Below the pieces are notes generated by a model, which saw nothing but the letters and a program-made list of their open reading frames with translations, searched no databases and had not been told where the DNA came from. Positions 34,243-41,444 of a DNA stretch of 61,839 nt are shown here, piece by piece; position 1 is the stretch's first letter, and each line of letters starts with the position of its first letter. Source of the stretch: Vulcanimicrobiota bacterium (GTDB lineage Bacteria > Vulcanimicrobiota > Vulcanimicrobiia > Vulcanimicrobiales > Vulcanimicrobiaceae); NCBI GenBank assembly GCA_019240755.1, contig JAFAXS010000170.1:1-61839 (forward strand), given 5' to 3'. The position numbers and the translations under genes were made by a program.

Positions 34243-35567
34243 CGTTTGAGGTTCCCTAACCGCCCCAGCGCCGCATCGAGGATCGCGAAGCCTTCATCCA
34301 GCTCGTCGACCGAAACCGTCAGCGGCGGGGACACGATCGCGACGTTGTAGCGGCCGTACACGTAAAGACCTTCGGCGAGCAACTCGTTGAAGAAGGCCTG
34401 CAGCGTCTTGGCACCCTGCCACGCAACGAGCGGCTCGCGCGTCTCTCTGTCCGCCACGAGCTCCAGCCCGAAAAAGGCGCCGACGCCACGCGCTTCCCCG
34501 ACGACGGCGTGTTTGCGTTGCAGCGCGTCGAAGCGCTCGCGCAGCCACCCTTCGATTTCGCGAGCTCGCGCGAACAGTTTTTCTTCGCGGTAGGCGCGCA
34601 GCGCAGCGACGCCGGCGGCCATTGCGAGCGGATGCCCGCTGAACGTGTGTCCGCTGGGAAGCGGGCGCGTATCGAAATAGTTTGCCAATGACTCCCGCAC
34701 CGCAACGCCTCCGAGCGGCACGTACGCCGACGTCACGCCCTTCGCGAAGGTCAAAAGATCCGGCGTGACGCCGAATCGCTGTGCGGCGAACGCCTCGCCC
34801 GTGCGTCCGAAGCCCGTCATCACCTCGTCGAAAATCAACAGAATGCCGTACCGCGTGCAGAGATCCCGCACGCGCGCAAGGTAGCCGTCGGGAAACACGA
34901 TCACGCCGTTTGCGCCGATGATCGGCTCTATCAGCAGCGCCGCGATGCGGTCGCCGCCTTCGTACCGGACGACCTCCTCGAGGTGCGCGATGGCGCGATC
35001 GGTCTCTTCACGCGCATCGAGCGTATGAAACGGGCTGCGATATGGAAACGGCGCGAAGAAGCGTACGACGCCTGGAATGCCGGGCTCGTTGGGCCATCGG
35101 CGATTCTCACCGGTAAGCGTTCCAGCACCCGGTGCCGAGCCGTGGAACGAGCGATAGGCTGTCAGCACCTTGTGACGACCGGTGAGCGTGCGCGCGAATT
35201 TGATCGCATCTTCGTTCGCTTCGCCGCCGCCGGTCGTGAAGAAGACGCGGCAGCTTTCGTCCCACGGCGCAAGATCCGAGATCGCCGCTGCGAGCCGCGC
35301 GCGCTGATCGTTGCCCAAACTAGGGGCGGAATACGCGAGGCGGCCGGCCTGTTCGGCGATCGCGGCCGCGACGCCGGAATGCGCGTGGCCCAGGTTGACC
35401 GCTACGAGCCCCGCCGAAAAATCCAGATATCGCTTGCCGACATGGTCGTACAAGTAGGATCCTTCGCCGCGCACGATGACCGGCGGCGTCCGTCCCGCCT
35501 GCGCAACCCACGGTGTGAGCACGTAGCGGTCGAGTAACGCGGCGAGGTCTTCGGACGCGGTCGTCAT
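34233..35567 (-). CDS. Class III omega-amino acid aminotransferase
   Basis: 444-residue PLP-dependent transaminase. Conserved points: FFTTGGGEANEDAIKFAR, LIEPIIGANGVIV, LLIFDEVMTGFGRTGEAF with the PLP-contacting Asp, and the Schiff-base lysine in LLTFAKGVTSAYVPLGG. It resembles aspartate-aminotransferase-family and taurine/beta-alanine:pyruvate aminotransferases. Coupling to mmsA supports beta-alanine (or 3-aminoisobutyrate) as the amino donor. Its ATG overlaps the stop of the small membrane protein gene (ATGA). The longer frame upstream is not family-like. Confidence 0.9.
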   Translation of the reverse strand: MTTASEDLAALLDRYVLTPWVAQAGRTPPVIVRGEGSYLYDHVGKRYLDFSAGLVAVNLGHAHSGVAAAIAEQAGRLAYSAPSLGNDQRARLAAAISDLAPWDESCRVFFTTGGGEANEDAIKFARTLTGRHKVLTAYRSFHGSAPGAGTLTGENRRWPNEPGIPGVVRFFAPFPYRSPFHTLDAREETDRAIAHLEEVVRYEGGDRIAALLIEPIIGANGVIVFPDGYLARVRDLCTRYGILLIFDEVMTGFGRTGEAFAAQRFGVTPDLLTFAKGVTSAYVPLGGVAVRESLANYFDTRPLPSGHTFSGHPLAMAAGVAALRAYREEKLFARAREIEGWLRERFDALQRKHAVVGEARGVGAFFGLELVADRETREPLVAWQGAKTLQAFFNELLAEGLYVYGRYNVAIVSPPLTVSVDELDEGFAILDAALGRLGNLKRCS

Positions 35568-35713
35568 CGTGCGCCGATTCTCCCGACGACGATGAGTCCC
35601 CCCGCAACGCTCAGCGCGAAAAAGATGATGAAGACCCACACCCCGACGCGCATCCACAAATTCCGGCGAGCCCGCGCCGCCTTCGTCGTAAACGCCGGTC
35701 TGCGCCGTTTCAC
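35564..35713 (-). CDS. Small single-pass membrane protein, 49 residues
   Basis: Highly basic N-terminal half (KRRRPAFTTKAARARRN) followed by one hydrophobic helix (VWVFIIFFALSVAGGLIVVG), giving an N-in orientation. It is bounded by two exact four-base overlaps: its GTG with the rsfS stop (GTGA at 35713-35710) and its TGA with the aminotransferase ATG (ATGA at 35567-35564). That spacing argues strongly that it is translated. No family is recognised. Confidence 0.72.
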   Translation of the reverse strand: MKRRRPAFTTKAARARRNLWMRVGVWVFIIFFALSVAGGLIVVGRIGAR

Positions 35714-36078
35714 AGTGCGCGCCGCTCGCCGCCGGCATCGCCCTGAGTTTGCCGGAGCGCGGCGTCGGACCATAACCTTTCCAAATTGTAAAAGGCGCGC
35801 TGCTCGGGCGTGAAGACGTGGACGATGACGTTGCCGAGATCGATCAATATCCAGGAGCCCTCGGCGTGACCCTCGAGGCGCGCGACCTCGTGGCCGTGGC
35901 GGCGAACGGCCTCGACGATCGCATCCGCGATCGCGCGATTTTGAATCTTTGAGCGTCCGCTGACCACTGCGAAGGCGTCCGCAAGGATCGTGCGTCCTCC
36001 CACGTCGAGAACGGTGAACTCTTCGCCCTTCTTCTCGAGCGCGCTCTCGCGAACGACGTCAATTAGTTCGATGCGCAA
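35710..36078 (-). CDS. rsfS: Ribosomal silencing factor RsfS (Iojap)
   Basis: 122-residue protein that binds L14 and blocks 50S-30S joining in poor growth conditions. Typical residues: FTVLDVGGRTILADAFAVVSG, IVEAVRRHGHEVARLEG, WILIDLGNVIVHVFTPEQRAFYNLERLW. TTG 36078 is used; it lies within the yqeK 3' end, 4-5 nt after GAAGG. ATC 36069, better spaced from AAGGAGG, is a rare alternative. The last 19 residues (ALRQTQGDAGGERRAL) are not part of the family and look derived from a dispersed repeat. Neighbour yqeK is the usual partner. Confidence 0.93.
   Translation of the reverse strand: MRIELIDVVRESALEKKGEEFTVLDVGGRTILADAFAVVSGRSKIQNRAIADAIVEAVRRHGHEVARLEGHAEGSWILIDLGNVIVHVFTPEQRAFYNLERLWSDAALRQTQGDAGGERRAL
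35736..35760. repeat. Degenerate GTCGAAGG-type dispersed repeat at the rsfS 3' end
   Basis: The segment reads CATCGCCCTGAGTTTGCCGG followed by AGCGC on the plus strand. It resembles the CACCCTGAGCTTGTCGAAGGG form of a short repeat seen better preserved in gyrA and tsaB. It encodes the unusual LRQTQGDAG tail of RsfS. Similarity is partial, so assignment is tentative. Confidence 0.35.
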
Positions 36079-36683
36079 GCCTCCTTCGTTGCCGCGCCCG
36101 GCGCGGCCACGCCGAACGCGGCGGCGGCCTCGAGCGTTGGCGGTGCGGCCGGCACTCCCTTGCGCGCGTAATGCTGCATCGTCAAGAAGAGGACTTCTCG
36201 CATCGCGGCGCGCAGATCGCGCAGCGCGAGCCGCCACAGTCGCGGGCGTTCCGCAAATTCGCGCGCCGGCTCGAGCGCGTCGGCGAGATAGACGATGCAG
36301 TCCAGCGGCGACATCACCGGCGCGGCGGTCGTGTGTTTTTCGATCGCCGACAGCACGTCGCCGTCGGTCACCCCGAACTCTTCTCGTGCCAGCGCCGCGC
36401 CCAGCTTCGCGTGCAGCAGCACGGGATGCGCCCGCTCGTACGGCGCAATCGGCAGGCGCCGCGCCTCGCACTCATCCAGAAGCCGCGCTTTGGGATAGAG
36501 GCGCGCGAGGTCGTGCAGCAGACCGGCGGTCCGCGCTTTGCCGCGATCCAGTCCGTGACGTCGCGCGAGCAGGCCGGCGTAGCGCGCTACCCGGACGCTG
36601 TGCGCGTAGCGATTCTCTTGACCGAGCGCAGCGCGCACCAGCCGCGCCATCTCCACGAACTCGAGCGATCTTACGGCGGTCAT
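36063..36683 (-). CDS. yqeK: HD-domain Ap4A hydrolase, YqeK-like
   Basis: 206-residue HD-superfamily phosphohydrolase. Visible metal motif: RYAHSVRVARYAGLLARRHG, then the HD pair in GLLHDLARLYPK and HPVLLHAKLGA, with YLADALEP late. YqeK hydrolyses diadenosine tetraphosphate symmetrically in related bacteria. The ATG overlaps the rimI stop (ATGA). The 3' end overlaps rsfS by 16 nt. Adjacent yqeK-rsfS is a widely conserved pair, often with nadD, which is absent here. The C-terminal 25 residues are alanine/proline-rich and poorly conserved. Confidence 0.9.
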   Translation of the reverse strand: MTAVRSLEFVEMARLVRAALGQENRYAHSVRVARYAGLLARRHGLDRGKARTAGLLHDLARLYPKARLLDECEARRLPIAPYERAHPVLLHAKLGAALAREEFGVTDGDVLSAIEKHTTAAPVMSPLDCIVYLADALEPAREFAERPRLWRLALRDLRAAMREVLFLTMQHYARKGVPAAPPTLEAAAAFGVAAPGAATKEACASN

Positions 36684-37225
36684 AGTGCTTCGAAACGCTC
36701 CCTCAAGACGCGCAATCTATTACGGTACAGTTCACTCTTGAGGCTGCCGGCCCACATGATGAGCGCGCTTTCGTTGTCGTCGCTATAGTACCCCGTGCGC
36801 ATCGTTACCGTGGTGAATCCATACTTGCGATAGAGCTGCTGCGCGATCGCGTTGCTCTCGCGGACTTCAAGCGTGATCCACGCGGCGCCGCGCTCGATCG
36901 CTTCGTCAACGAGGCGCAGCAGCACCGCCTCCCCGAAACGACGCCCTCGGAACTGCGGGTCCACGGCAAGCGTGGTGACGTGGGAATCCTCGAGTATCAC
37001 CCAGATGCCGCCGTACGCGACGATGCGATCGCCGAGGCGCCCCACAAAGTAGTGCGCCACCTTATTCGTGCGCAACTCGTTGTAAAATGCATCGGTCGGC
37101 CACACGGTCGCAAACGACGCCCGTTCGATTTGCGTAACGGCTGCGATATCGGGGGGCGCCATGCGCTCGATCGCGAGACGCTCCGGCGCCTTAGCGCTGG
37201 CGGATGGTGACTGCAGGCAACTCAC
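36680..37225 (-). CDS. rimI: Ribosomal-protein-alanine N-acetyltransferase RimI-like GNAT
   Basis: GNAT acetyltransferase, 181 residues from GTG 37225. The fold begins with RLAIERMAPPDIAAVTQIERASF, continues through THVTTLAVDPQFRGRRFGEAVLLRLV (acetyl-CoA P-loop R/Q-x-x-G-x-G/A variant) and ends YGFTTVTMRTGYYSDDNESALIMW, the RimI signature. In bacteria RimI acetylates S18 or other proteins and is regularly next to tsaB. ATG 37162 would remove the first strand, so the GTG, which overlaps tsaB by 35 nt, is preferred. No ribosome site is evident. Confidence 0.9.
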   Translation of the reverse strand: MSCLQSPSASAKAPERLAIERMAPPDIAAVTQIERASFATVWPTDAFYNELRTNKVAHYFVGRLGDRIVAYGGIWVILEDSHVTTLAVDPQFRGRRFGEAVLLRLVDEAIERGAAWITLEVRESNAIAQQLYRKYGFTTVTMRTGYYSDDNESALIMWAGSLKSELYRNRLRVLRERFEAL

Positions 37226-37865
37226 CGTAGTCGGCGCTGATCTCGTGCAGCGTCCCGGACGGCGTTCGCGATGATGCGATCAACGCCGCCGCCGCGGCTG
37301 AGGGCGTGACGGCCGGCTGAACGTGCTGCACGGTGATGGCGCGTTCGGCGAGCGCGGTCAGCACGTCCTCCGCCGCCCCCACGACGGTAAGCGTCTTACC
37401 TCCGTTGTCATCCTGATCGAAGGGCCGTACCTGAGAGAGGACGGCGTCGAGCACTTCACCGATTCGACCCGACGCTCTGCGAACTTCGGCGGCCACCCGA
37501 TAGCGCGCGGAGATTACGCCGGGCCGTCCGACGACGACGGTCAGAACTCGCTCGAAGGTTTGTCCGAACTCGAGCAAGTCGAAGGAAGAGATGGGGAGCA
37601 GCGGCCGCCGCCACGCTGACGCCAGTTCTTTCGCGTAGGCGATGGCGATGCGCAGACCCGTGAAGCGACCGGGCCCGACCCCGACGGCGAGCCGATCGAT
37701 CGTTGCGGGTTCTAATCCGGCTTCGTCAAGGACCGATTGCACGGCGCCCAGTCCGCGCTCGAGCGCCAAATTCGCGAGGATCTCGCGCCGAGCGGCGATC
37801 GCATCGGCGCGCGCCACGGCCGTTGAAAAGCCGTTCAAGGCACCATCGAGGGCAAGAACGTTCAT
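37191..37865 (-). CDS. tsaB: tRNA t6A biosynthesis protein TsaB
   Basis: 224-residue ASKHA-fold protein that scaffolds TsaD and TsaE in threonylcarbamoyl-A37 synthesis. Start MNVLALDGALNGFSTAV and the GVGPGRFTGLRIAIAYAKELA motif are diagnostic. The C-terminal half is divergent and contains QVRPFDQDDNGGKTL, which is encoded by a sequence resembling a short dispersed repeat (37405-37425). Its ATG overlaps the tsaE stop (ATGA at 37865-37862). tsaE-tsaB-rimI is a common order; tsaD is not in this window. Confidence 0.93.
   Translation of the reverse strand: MNVLALDGALNGFSTAVARADAIAARREILANLALERGLGAVQSVLDEAGLEPATIDRLAVGVGPGRFTGLRIAIAYAKELASAWRRPLLPISSFDLLEFGQTFERVLTVVVGRPGVISARYRVAAEVRRASGRIGEVLDAVLSQVRPFDQDDNGGKTLTVVGAAEDVLTALAERAITVQHVQPAVTPSAAAAALIASSRTPSGTLHEISADYGELPAVTIRQR
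37405..37425. repeat. Dispersed short repeat inside tsaB
   Basis: TTGTCATCCTGA then TCGAAGGGC on the plus strand matches the gyrA copy at 39332-39358, except that the central six bases (GCGGAG) are missing. That leaves the tsaB frame intact. It codes for the PFDQDD segment of TsaB. Confidence 0.55.
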
Positions 37866-38302
37866 CGCGCTTGGCGAAGGGTCACGACGCGCGGCTCTTC
37901 TCCGCAGCCGATGATTTCAATTTCGTAGCGATGCGCAGGAAGAATCGCCGCAGCGTTGCGCCACCACTCCACCAGAACGATCGAGCGTCCGTCAAAAGCC
38001 TCCTCCAGACCGAGTTCGGCAAGTTCGCGCGGGTCGCGTATGCGAAAAAAGTCGAGATGATCGATCGGCGGTTCGCCGGCGTAGCGGTGCCAGAACGTGA
38101 AGGTAGGACTCGACGCCTCGCCCCTCGCGTGGAGTGAACGGACGACCGCATCGATGAAGGTCGTTTTGCCCGACCCGAGCGCTCCGGTGAGCGCGACCAC
38201 GTCGCCGGGCCGCAGGCGGCGGGAAAACCCGGCGGCAAAGGCGGTGAAGTCCGCTCGCGTGGACAGGCGCTTGCGCAACGTTTGCATGCTTTTTTCGGTC
38301 AT
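37862..38302 (-). CDS. tsaE: tRNA t6A biosynthesis ATPase TsaE
   Basis: 146-residue P-loop ATPase of the t6A complex. Walker A is GALGSGKTT at residues 40-48, followed by SSPTFTFWHRY, the DHLDFFRIRDPREL block (normally D-x-YR) and VLVEWWRNAA, the Walker B-like end of TsaE. ATG 38302 is used; ATG 38287 (MQTLRK) is also possible. A long frame continuing upstream lies antisense to gyrA and is not coding. First of the minus-strand chain, only 15 nt from the divergent gyrA start. Confidence 0.92.
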   Translation of the reverse strand: MTEKSMQTLRKRLSTRADFTAFAAGFSRRLRPGDVVALTGALGSGKTTFIDAVVRSLHARGEASSPTFTFWHRYAGEPPIDHLDFFRIRDPRELAELGLEEAFDGRSIVLVEWWRNAAAILPAHRYEIEIIGCGEEPRVVTLRQAR

Positions 38303-38317
38303 AGAAACAGGTAAGTA

Positions 38318-40831
38318 TTGAACAACGATATCGTCGCACAGGTCAACGTCGAAGATGAGATGCGGGAGAGTTACCTCTCCTACGCGATGTCGGTCATTGC
38401 ATCTCGCGCCCTGCCCGACGTTCGCGACGGCCTCAAGCCCGTCCAGCGCCGCATCCTCTTCGCAATGCGCGAGATGGGTCTCGATCCCGCCAAGCAGCAC
38501 CGCAAGTGCGCCGGTATCATCGGCGAGGTTCTGAAGAGCTACCACCCGCACGGCGACAGCTCGGTCTACGACGCGCTGGTTCGGATGGCGCAGGACTTCA
38601 CGTTGCGCTATACCCTGGTCGACGGACACGGGAACTTCGGGTCGATCGATCCCGATCCGCCGGCGGCCTACCGGTATACCGAAGCCCGCCTGGCGCGGAG
38701 GGCACTCGACGTCCTCGCCGACATTGATAAAGAGGCGGTCCCGTTCGTCGCCAACTTCGACAACCAGGGTACGGAGCCAAGCGTACTTCCGGGGCGTCTC
38801 CCACAGCTGCTGATCAACGGCTCCAGCGGCATCGCCGTCGGCATGGCGACGAACATCCCGCCACATAATCTCGGTGAAATCTGCGACGCGATCGCCGCCG
38901 TCATCGACGATCCCGAGATCGGCGCGGACGAACTTTGCGACATCGTGACCGGTCCCGACTTTCCGACGGGCGGAACGATCCTCGGACACGAGGCAATCCG
39001 CGAGGCCTATAAGACGGGCCGCGGATCGATCACGATTCGCGGCAAGGCCGAGATCGTCGAAGAGCGCGGCAAGCACAAGATCGTGATCACCGAGATTCCC
39101 TACCAAGTCTACAAGAGCCGCATCGTCGAGGCGATCTCGGAAGCGTACGCGGAGAAGCGGATCGTCGGCATCTCGCGCATGGACGACGAGTCCAATCGAA
39201 AGGGAATGCGCGTGGTGATCGAGCTGCAGCGCAATGCCACGCCTAAAATCGTTCTGAACCAGCTCTTCAAGCACACGCCGTTGCAGGCCAGCTTCGGCTT
39301 CAATATGCTGGCGCTCGTCCCGGTCCAAGGCTTGTCATCCCGAGCGGAGTCGAGGGGCACTGCGCTGGAGCCGCAGGTGCTCACGCTCAAGCAGCTGCTC
39401 GAGCACTTCATCGCGCACCGCAAAGACGTCGTGGCACGGCGCACGCGTTACGATTTGAATAAGGCGAAAGAACGCGCGCACCTGCTCGAAGGCTACCGAA
39501 TCGCACTCGATAACATCGATGAAGTCATCGAGATCGTGCGTGGCAGCCAGACGACCGACGAAGCGAAGCTGCGCCTTTCCAAGCGTTTCAACCTGACCGA
39601 CGTTCAGGCCCAGGCGATCGTGGATATGCGCTTGCGCACGCTCGTGGGACTCGAGCGCCAGAAGATCGAGGACGAGTACGCGCAACTGATCAAGACGATC
39701 GCCGAGCTGGAAGACATCCTTCGCAGTCCCCGGCGGATCGCGCAGATCGTCAAGGCGGAGTCGGCCGATCTCAAAAAGCGCTTCGGCGACGAGCGCCGGA
39801 CCGGCATCGAAGCCGCCGAGGACGAGATCTCGATTGAACAGATCACGCCGAACATCGACGTGGTCGTGACGTATACGGTGGGCGGCTACATCAAGCGCGT
39901 GTCGGTCGACACGTTCCGCACGCAAAACCGAGGGGGCCGCGGCGTAATCGGTATCGCCAACCTCAAGCGCGAAGACGTCGTGCGCAATTTCTTTGTCACC
40001 AAGACGCACGACCACGTGCTGTTCTTCACGAACCAGGGACGCGTCTATCGCTTACGCGGCTACGAAATTCCCGATACCACGCGTCAGGCGCGCGGCACTG
40101 CCCTCGTCAACCTGCTCACGCTGCCGCCGGGCGAGGAGGTGAGCGCGGTCTTCCCCATCCACCAGTTCGGGGGCGAGAAGTACCTCGTGATGGTCACGAA
40201 GCGCGGCGTGATCAAGAAATCGAAGCTGTCCGATTTCGCCAACGTGCGGCGCAACGGGCTCATCGCGATCAACCTCGACGCGGGCGACGAACTGCTGGCG
40301 GTCGACCTCTCCGATGGTTCGCGCGACATCATCCTCGGGTCCACGCAGGGCATGGCGGTGCACTTCAACGAGAAGGACGTCCGGCCGATGGGACGCGTGG
40401 CGCGCGGCGTGAAGGCGATGACGCTGGAAAAAGGGGACACCGTCGTGGCGATGGACGTGCTCGAAGACCAGCGCCGTGAAGTGTTGCTCGTGACGTCGCT
40501 CGCGTTTGGAAAACGCACGCCCATCGACGAGTACCGGCATACGTCGCGGGGCGGCAAGGGCGTGAAGGCCTTCGCGCGGCAGCGCGACGACATCGGTCAG
40601 GTCGTGGATCAAATTCTCGTGGCGCCGGACGATCAGATCTTGATGATCACGTCGGGGAATCAGGTGATCCGCTTAAAAGTCCGCGACATTCGCAAGACGG
40701 GACGCGACGCCAAAGGCGTGCGATTGCAGCGTCTCGGCGACGGCGGCGAGGTGATCGCGATCACCAATCTCGGAAAGCAAGCCAAACAGCTCACCGAAAT
40801 CACGGGCGAACCGCAACAGACCGAACTTTGA
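38318..40831 (+). CDS. gyrA: DNA gyrase subunit A
   Basis: 837-residue type IIA topoisomerase subunit that cuts and reseals DNA in the A2B2 gyrase. The catalytic tyrosine is Tyr120 in [20 protein letters not shown] and [15 protein letters not shown] flank the gate. The gyrase-specific GyrA box is [13 protein letters not shown] at the head of the C-terminal pinwheel, which has six repeats. A segment of about 14 extra residues ([14 protein letters not shown]) sits between ALV and VLTLKQ and is encoded by a dispersed repeat. The start is TTG 38318 with weak AGG upstream. gyrB is not in the window. Confidence 0.97.
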   Translation: MNNDIVAQVNVEDEMRESYLSYAMSVIASRALPDVRDGLKPVQRRILFAMREMGLDPAKQHRKCAGIIGEVLKSYHPHGDSSVYDALVRMAQDFTLRYTLVDGHGNFGSIDPDPPAAYRYTEARLARRALDVLADIDKEAVPFVANFDNQGTEPSVLPGRLPQLLINGSSGIAVGMATNIPPHNLGEICDAIAAVIDDPEIGADELCDIVTGPDFPTGGTILGHEAIREAYKTGRGSITIRGKAEIVEERGKHKIVITEIPYQVYKSRIVEAISEAYAEKRIVGISRMDDESNRKGMRVVIELQRNATPKIVLNQLFKHTPLQASFGFNMLALVPVQGLSSRAESRGTALEPQVLTLKQLLEHFIAHRKDVVARRTRYDLNKAKERAHLLEGYRIALDNIDEVIEIVRGSQTTDEAKLRLSKRFNLTDVQAQAIVDMRLRTLVGLERQKIEDEYAQLIKTIAELEDILRSPRRIAQIVKAESADLKKRFGDERRTGIEAAEDEISIEQITPNIDVVVTYTVGGYIKRVSVDTFRTQNRGGRGVIGIANLKREDVVRNFFVTKTHDHVLFFTNQGRVYRLRGYEIPDTTRQARGTALVNLLTLPPGEEVSAVFPIHQFGGEKYLVMVTKRGVIKKSKLSDFANVRRNGLIAINLDAGDELLAVDLSDGSRDIILGSTQGMAVHFNEKDVRPMGRVARGVKAMTLEKGDTVVAMDVLEDQRREVLLVTSLAFGKRTPIDEYRHTSRGGKGVKAFARQRDDIGQVVDQILVAPDDQILMITSGNQVIRLKVRDIRKTGRDAKGVRLQRLGDGGEVIAITNLGKQAKQLTEITGEPQQTEL
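39332..39358. repeat. Dispersed short repeat inserted in frame in gyrA
   Basis: The element starts TTGTCATCCCGAGCGGAG at 39332 and ends TCGAGGGGC at 39358. It belongs to the familiar TCATCC(C/T)GAGC-x-GTCGA(A/G)GG type of short repeat found in intergenic regions of many environmental bacteria (recalled, not searched). Together with flanking bases it adds about 14 residues with no stop and no frameshift between two conserved GyrA blocks. Confidence 0.75.
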
Positions 40832-41095
40832 GTCTAATATCCGTTCGCGTGCTCGAACGTTTTGGAAGTCGGCGACCCGCTGACCGGCACCAACTTCAAG
40901 ATAAGCACGGCAGCTTTACCTGTCACCCCCAGAGCTGGCCTTTTTCTCGTGGTTCTATCGAAGCCGATCGGTCGGCACCGAAGGCAAATAGTCGTTCGAG
41001 GGAACGATAAGGAAGACTCAGCCGCTCTGCCGGTAGAGGTCTGTTGAATCTGCCGGCCGCAACGAAAGAACCGGCGGCAGTGTTGAAGGAGAGCA
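40832..41095. other. 264-nt intergenic region, possible structured leader of trxA
   Basis: No convincing gene. It contains several small inverted repeats: GCCGA-TCGG-TCGGC, CGTTC-GAGG-GAACG, and CTGCCG pairing with CGGCAG around a 19-nt loop just before the trxA ribosome site. TCTGCCGG occurs twice. A frame at 40862-41047 starts with TTG, has no ribosome site and shows no recognisable family. It does not fit tRNA, tRNA-Sec, 6S or SRP RNA by eye. This is the longest non-coding stretch of the window. Confidence 0.5.
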
Positions 41096-41422
41096 ATGAG
41101 CGCATTACCCGACGTTAGTCAAACGAATTTTGAGAGCGAAGTGCTGAAGAGCAGCCAGCCGGTGCTGGTGGACTTTTGGGCTCCATGGTGCGGCCCGTGC
41201 CGAATGCTCGGCCCCATCGTGGAAAAAGTCGCAACCGCACATAGCAGCAAGGCGAAGTTCGTCAAGCTCAATACCGACGAGAACCCCTCGGTCGCGGGCC
41301 AATATCAGGTGTCCGGAATTCCGTGCCTGATACTCTTTAAGGATGGGCAGCCCGTGGACCGCATCGTCGGGTACGTGCCGGAGAACGTCGTGACGTCAAT
41401 GCTGAGCAAACACGTCGCCTGA
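41096..41422 (+). CDS. trxA: Thioredoxin
   Basis: 108-residue thioredoxin with the canonical WCGPC at residues 31-35, the LVDFWAPWCGPCRM block, the cis-proline in SGIPCLILFKDG and GYVPENVV at the end. General cytoplasmic dithiol reductant. An extra cysteine follows the cis-proline (IPC rather than IPT), as in several bacterial thioredoxins. ATG 41096 follows GAAGGAGAG at good spacing. It is followed after 22 nt by selA, so reducing power for selenium metabolism may be coexpressed. Confidence 0.96.
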   Translation: MSALPDVSQTNFESEVLKSSQPVLVDFWAPWCGPCRMLGPIVEKVATAHSSKAKFVKLNTDENPSVAGQYQVSGIPCLILFKDGQPVDRIVGYVPENVVTSMLSKHVA

Positions 41423-41444
41423 CCCCTCGCCGGCGCTGCCGGCA

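Noticed and set aside
37862-39328. Long open frame antisense to gyrA, continuous with tsaE
   Set aside because: Only the last 146 residues match TsaE. The rest is the complement of conserved GyrA codons, a common shadow in GC-rich DNA.
40880-40925. Candidate tRNA-Sec anticodon loop (ACTTCAAG)
   Set aside because: Flanking bases do not form an anticodon stem, and no acceptor, D or T arm can be folded around it.
40862-41047. Possible 61-residue gene between gyrA and trxA
   Set aside because: TTG start without a ribosome site and no recognisable family. It is better described as part of a structured non-coding leader.
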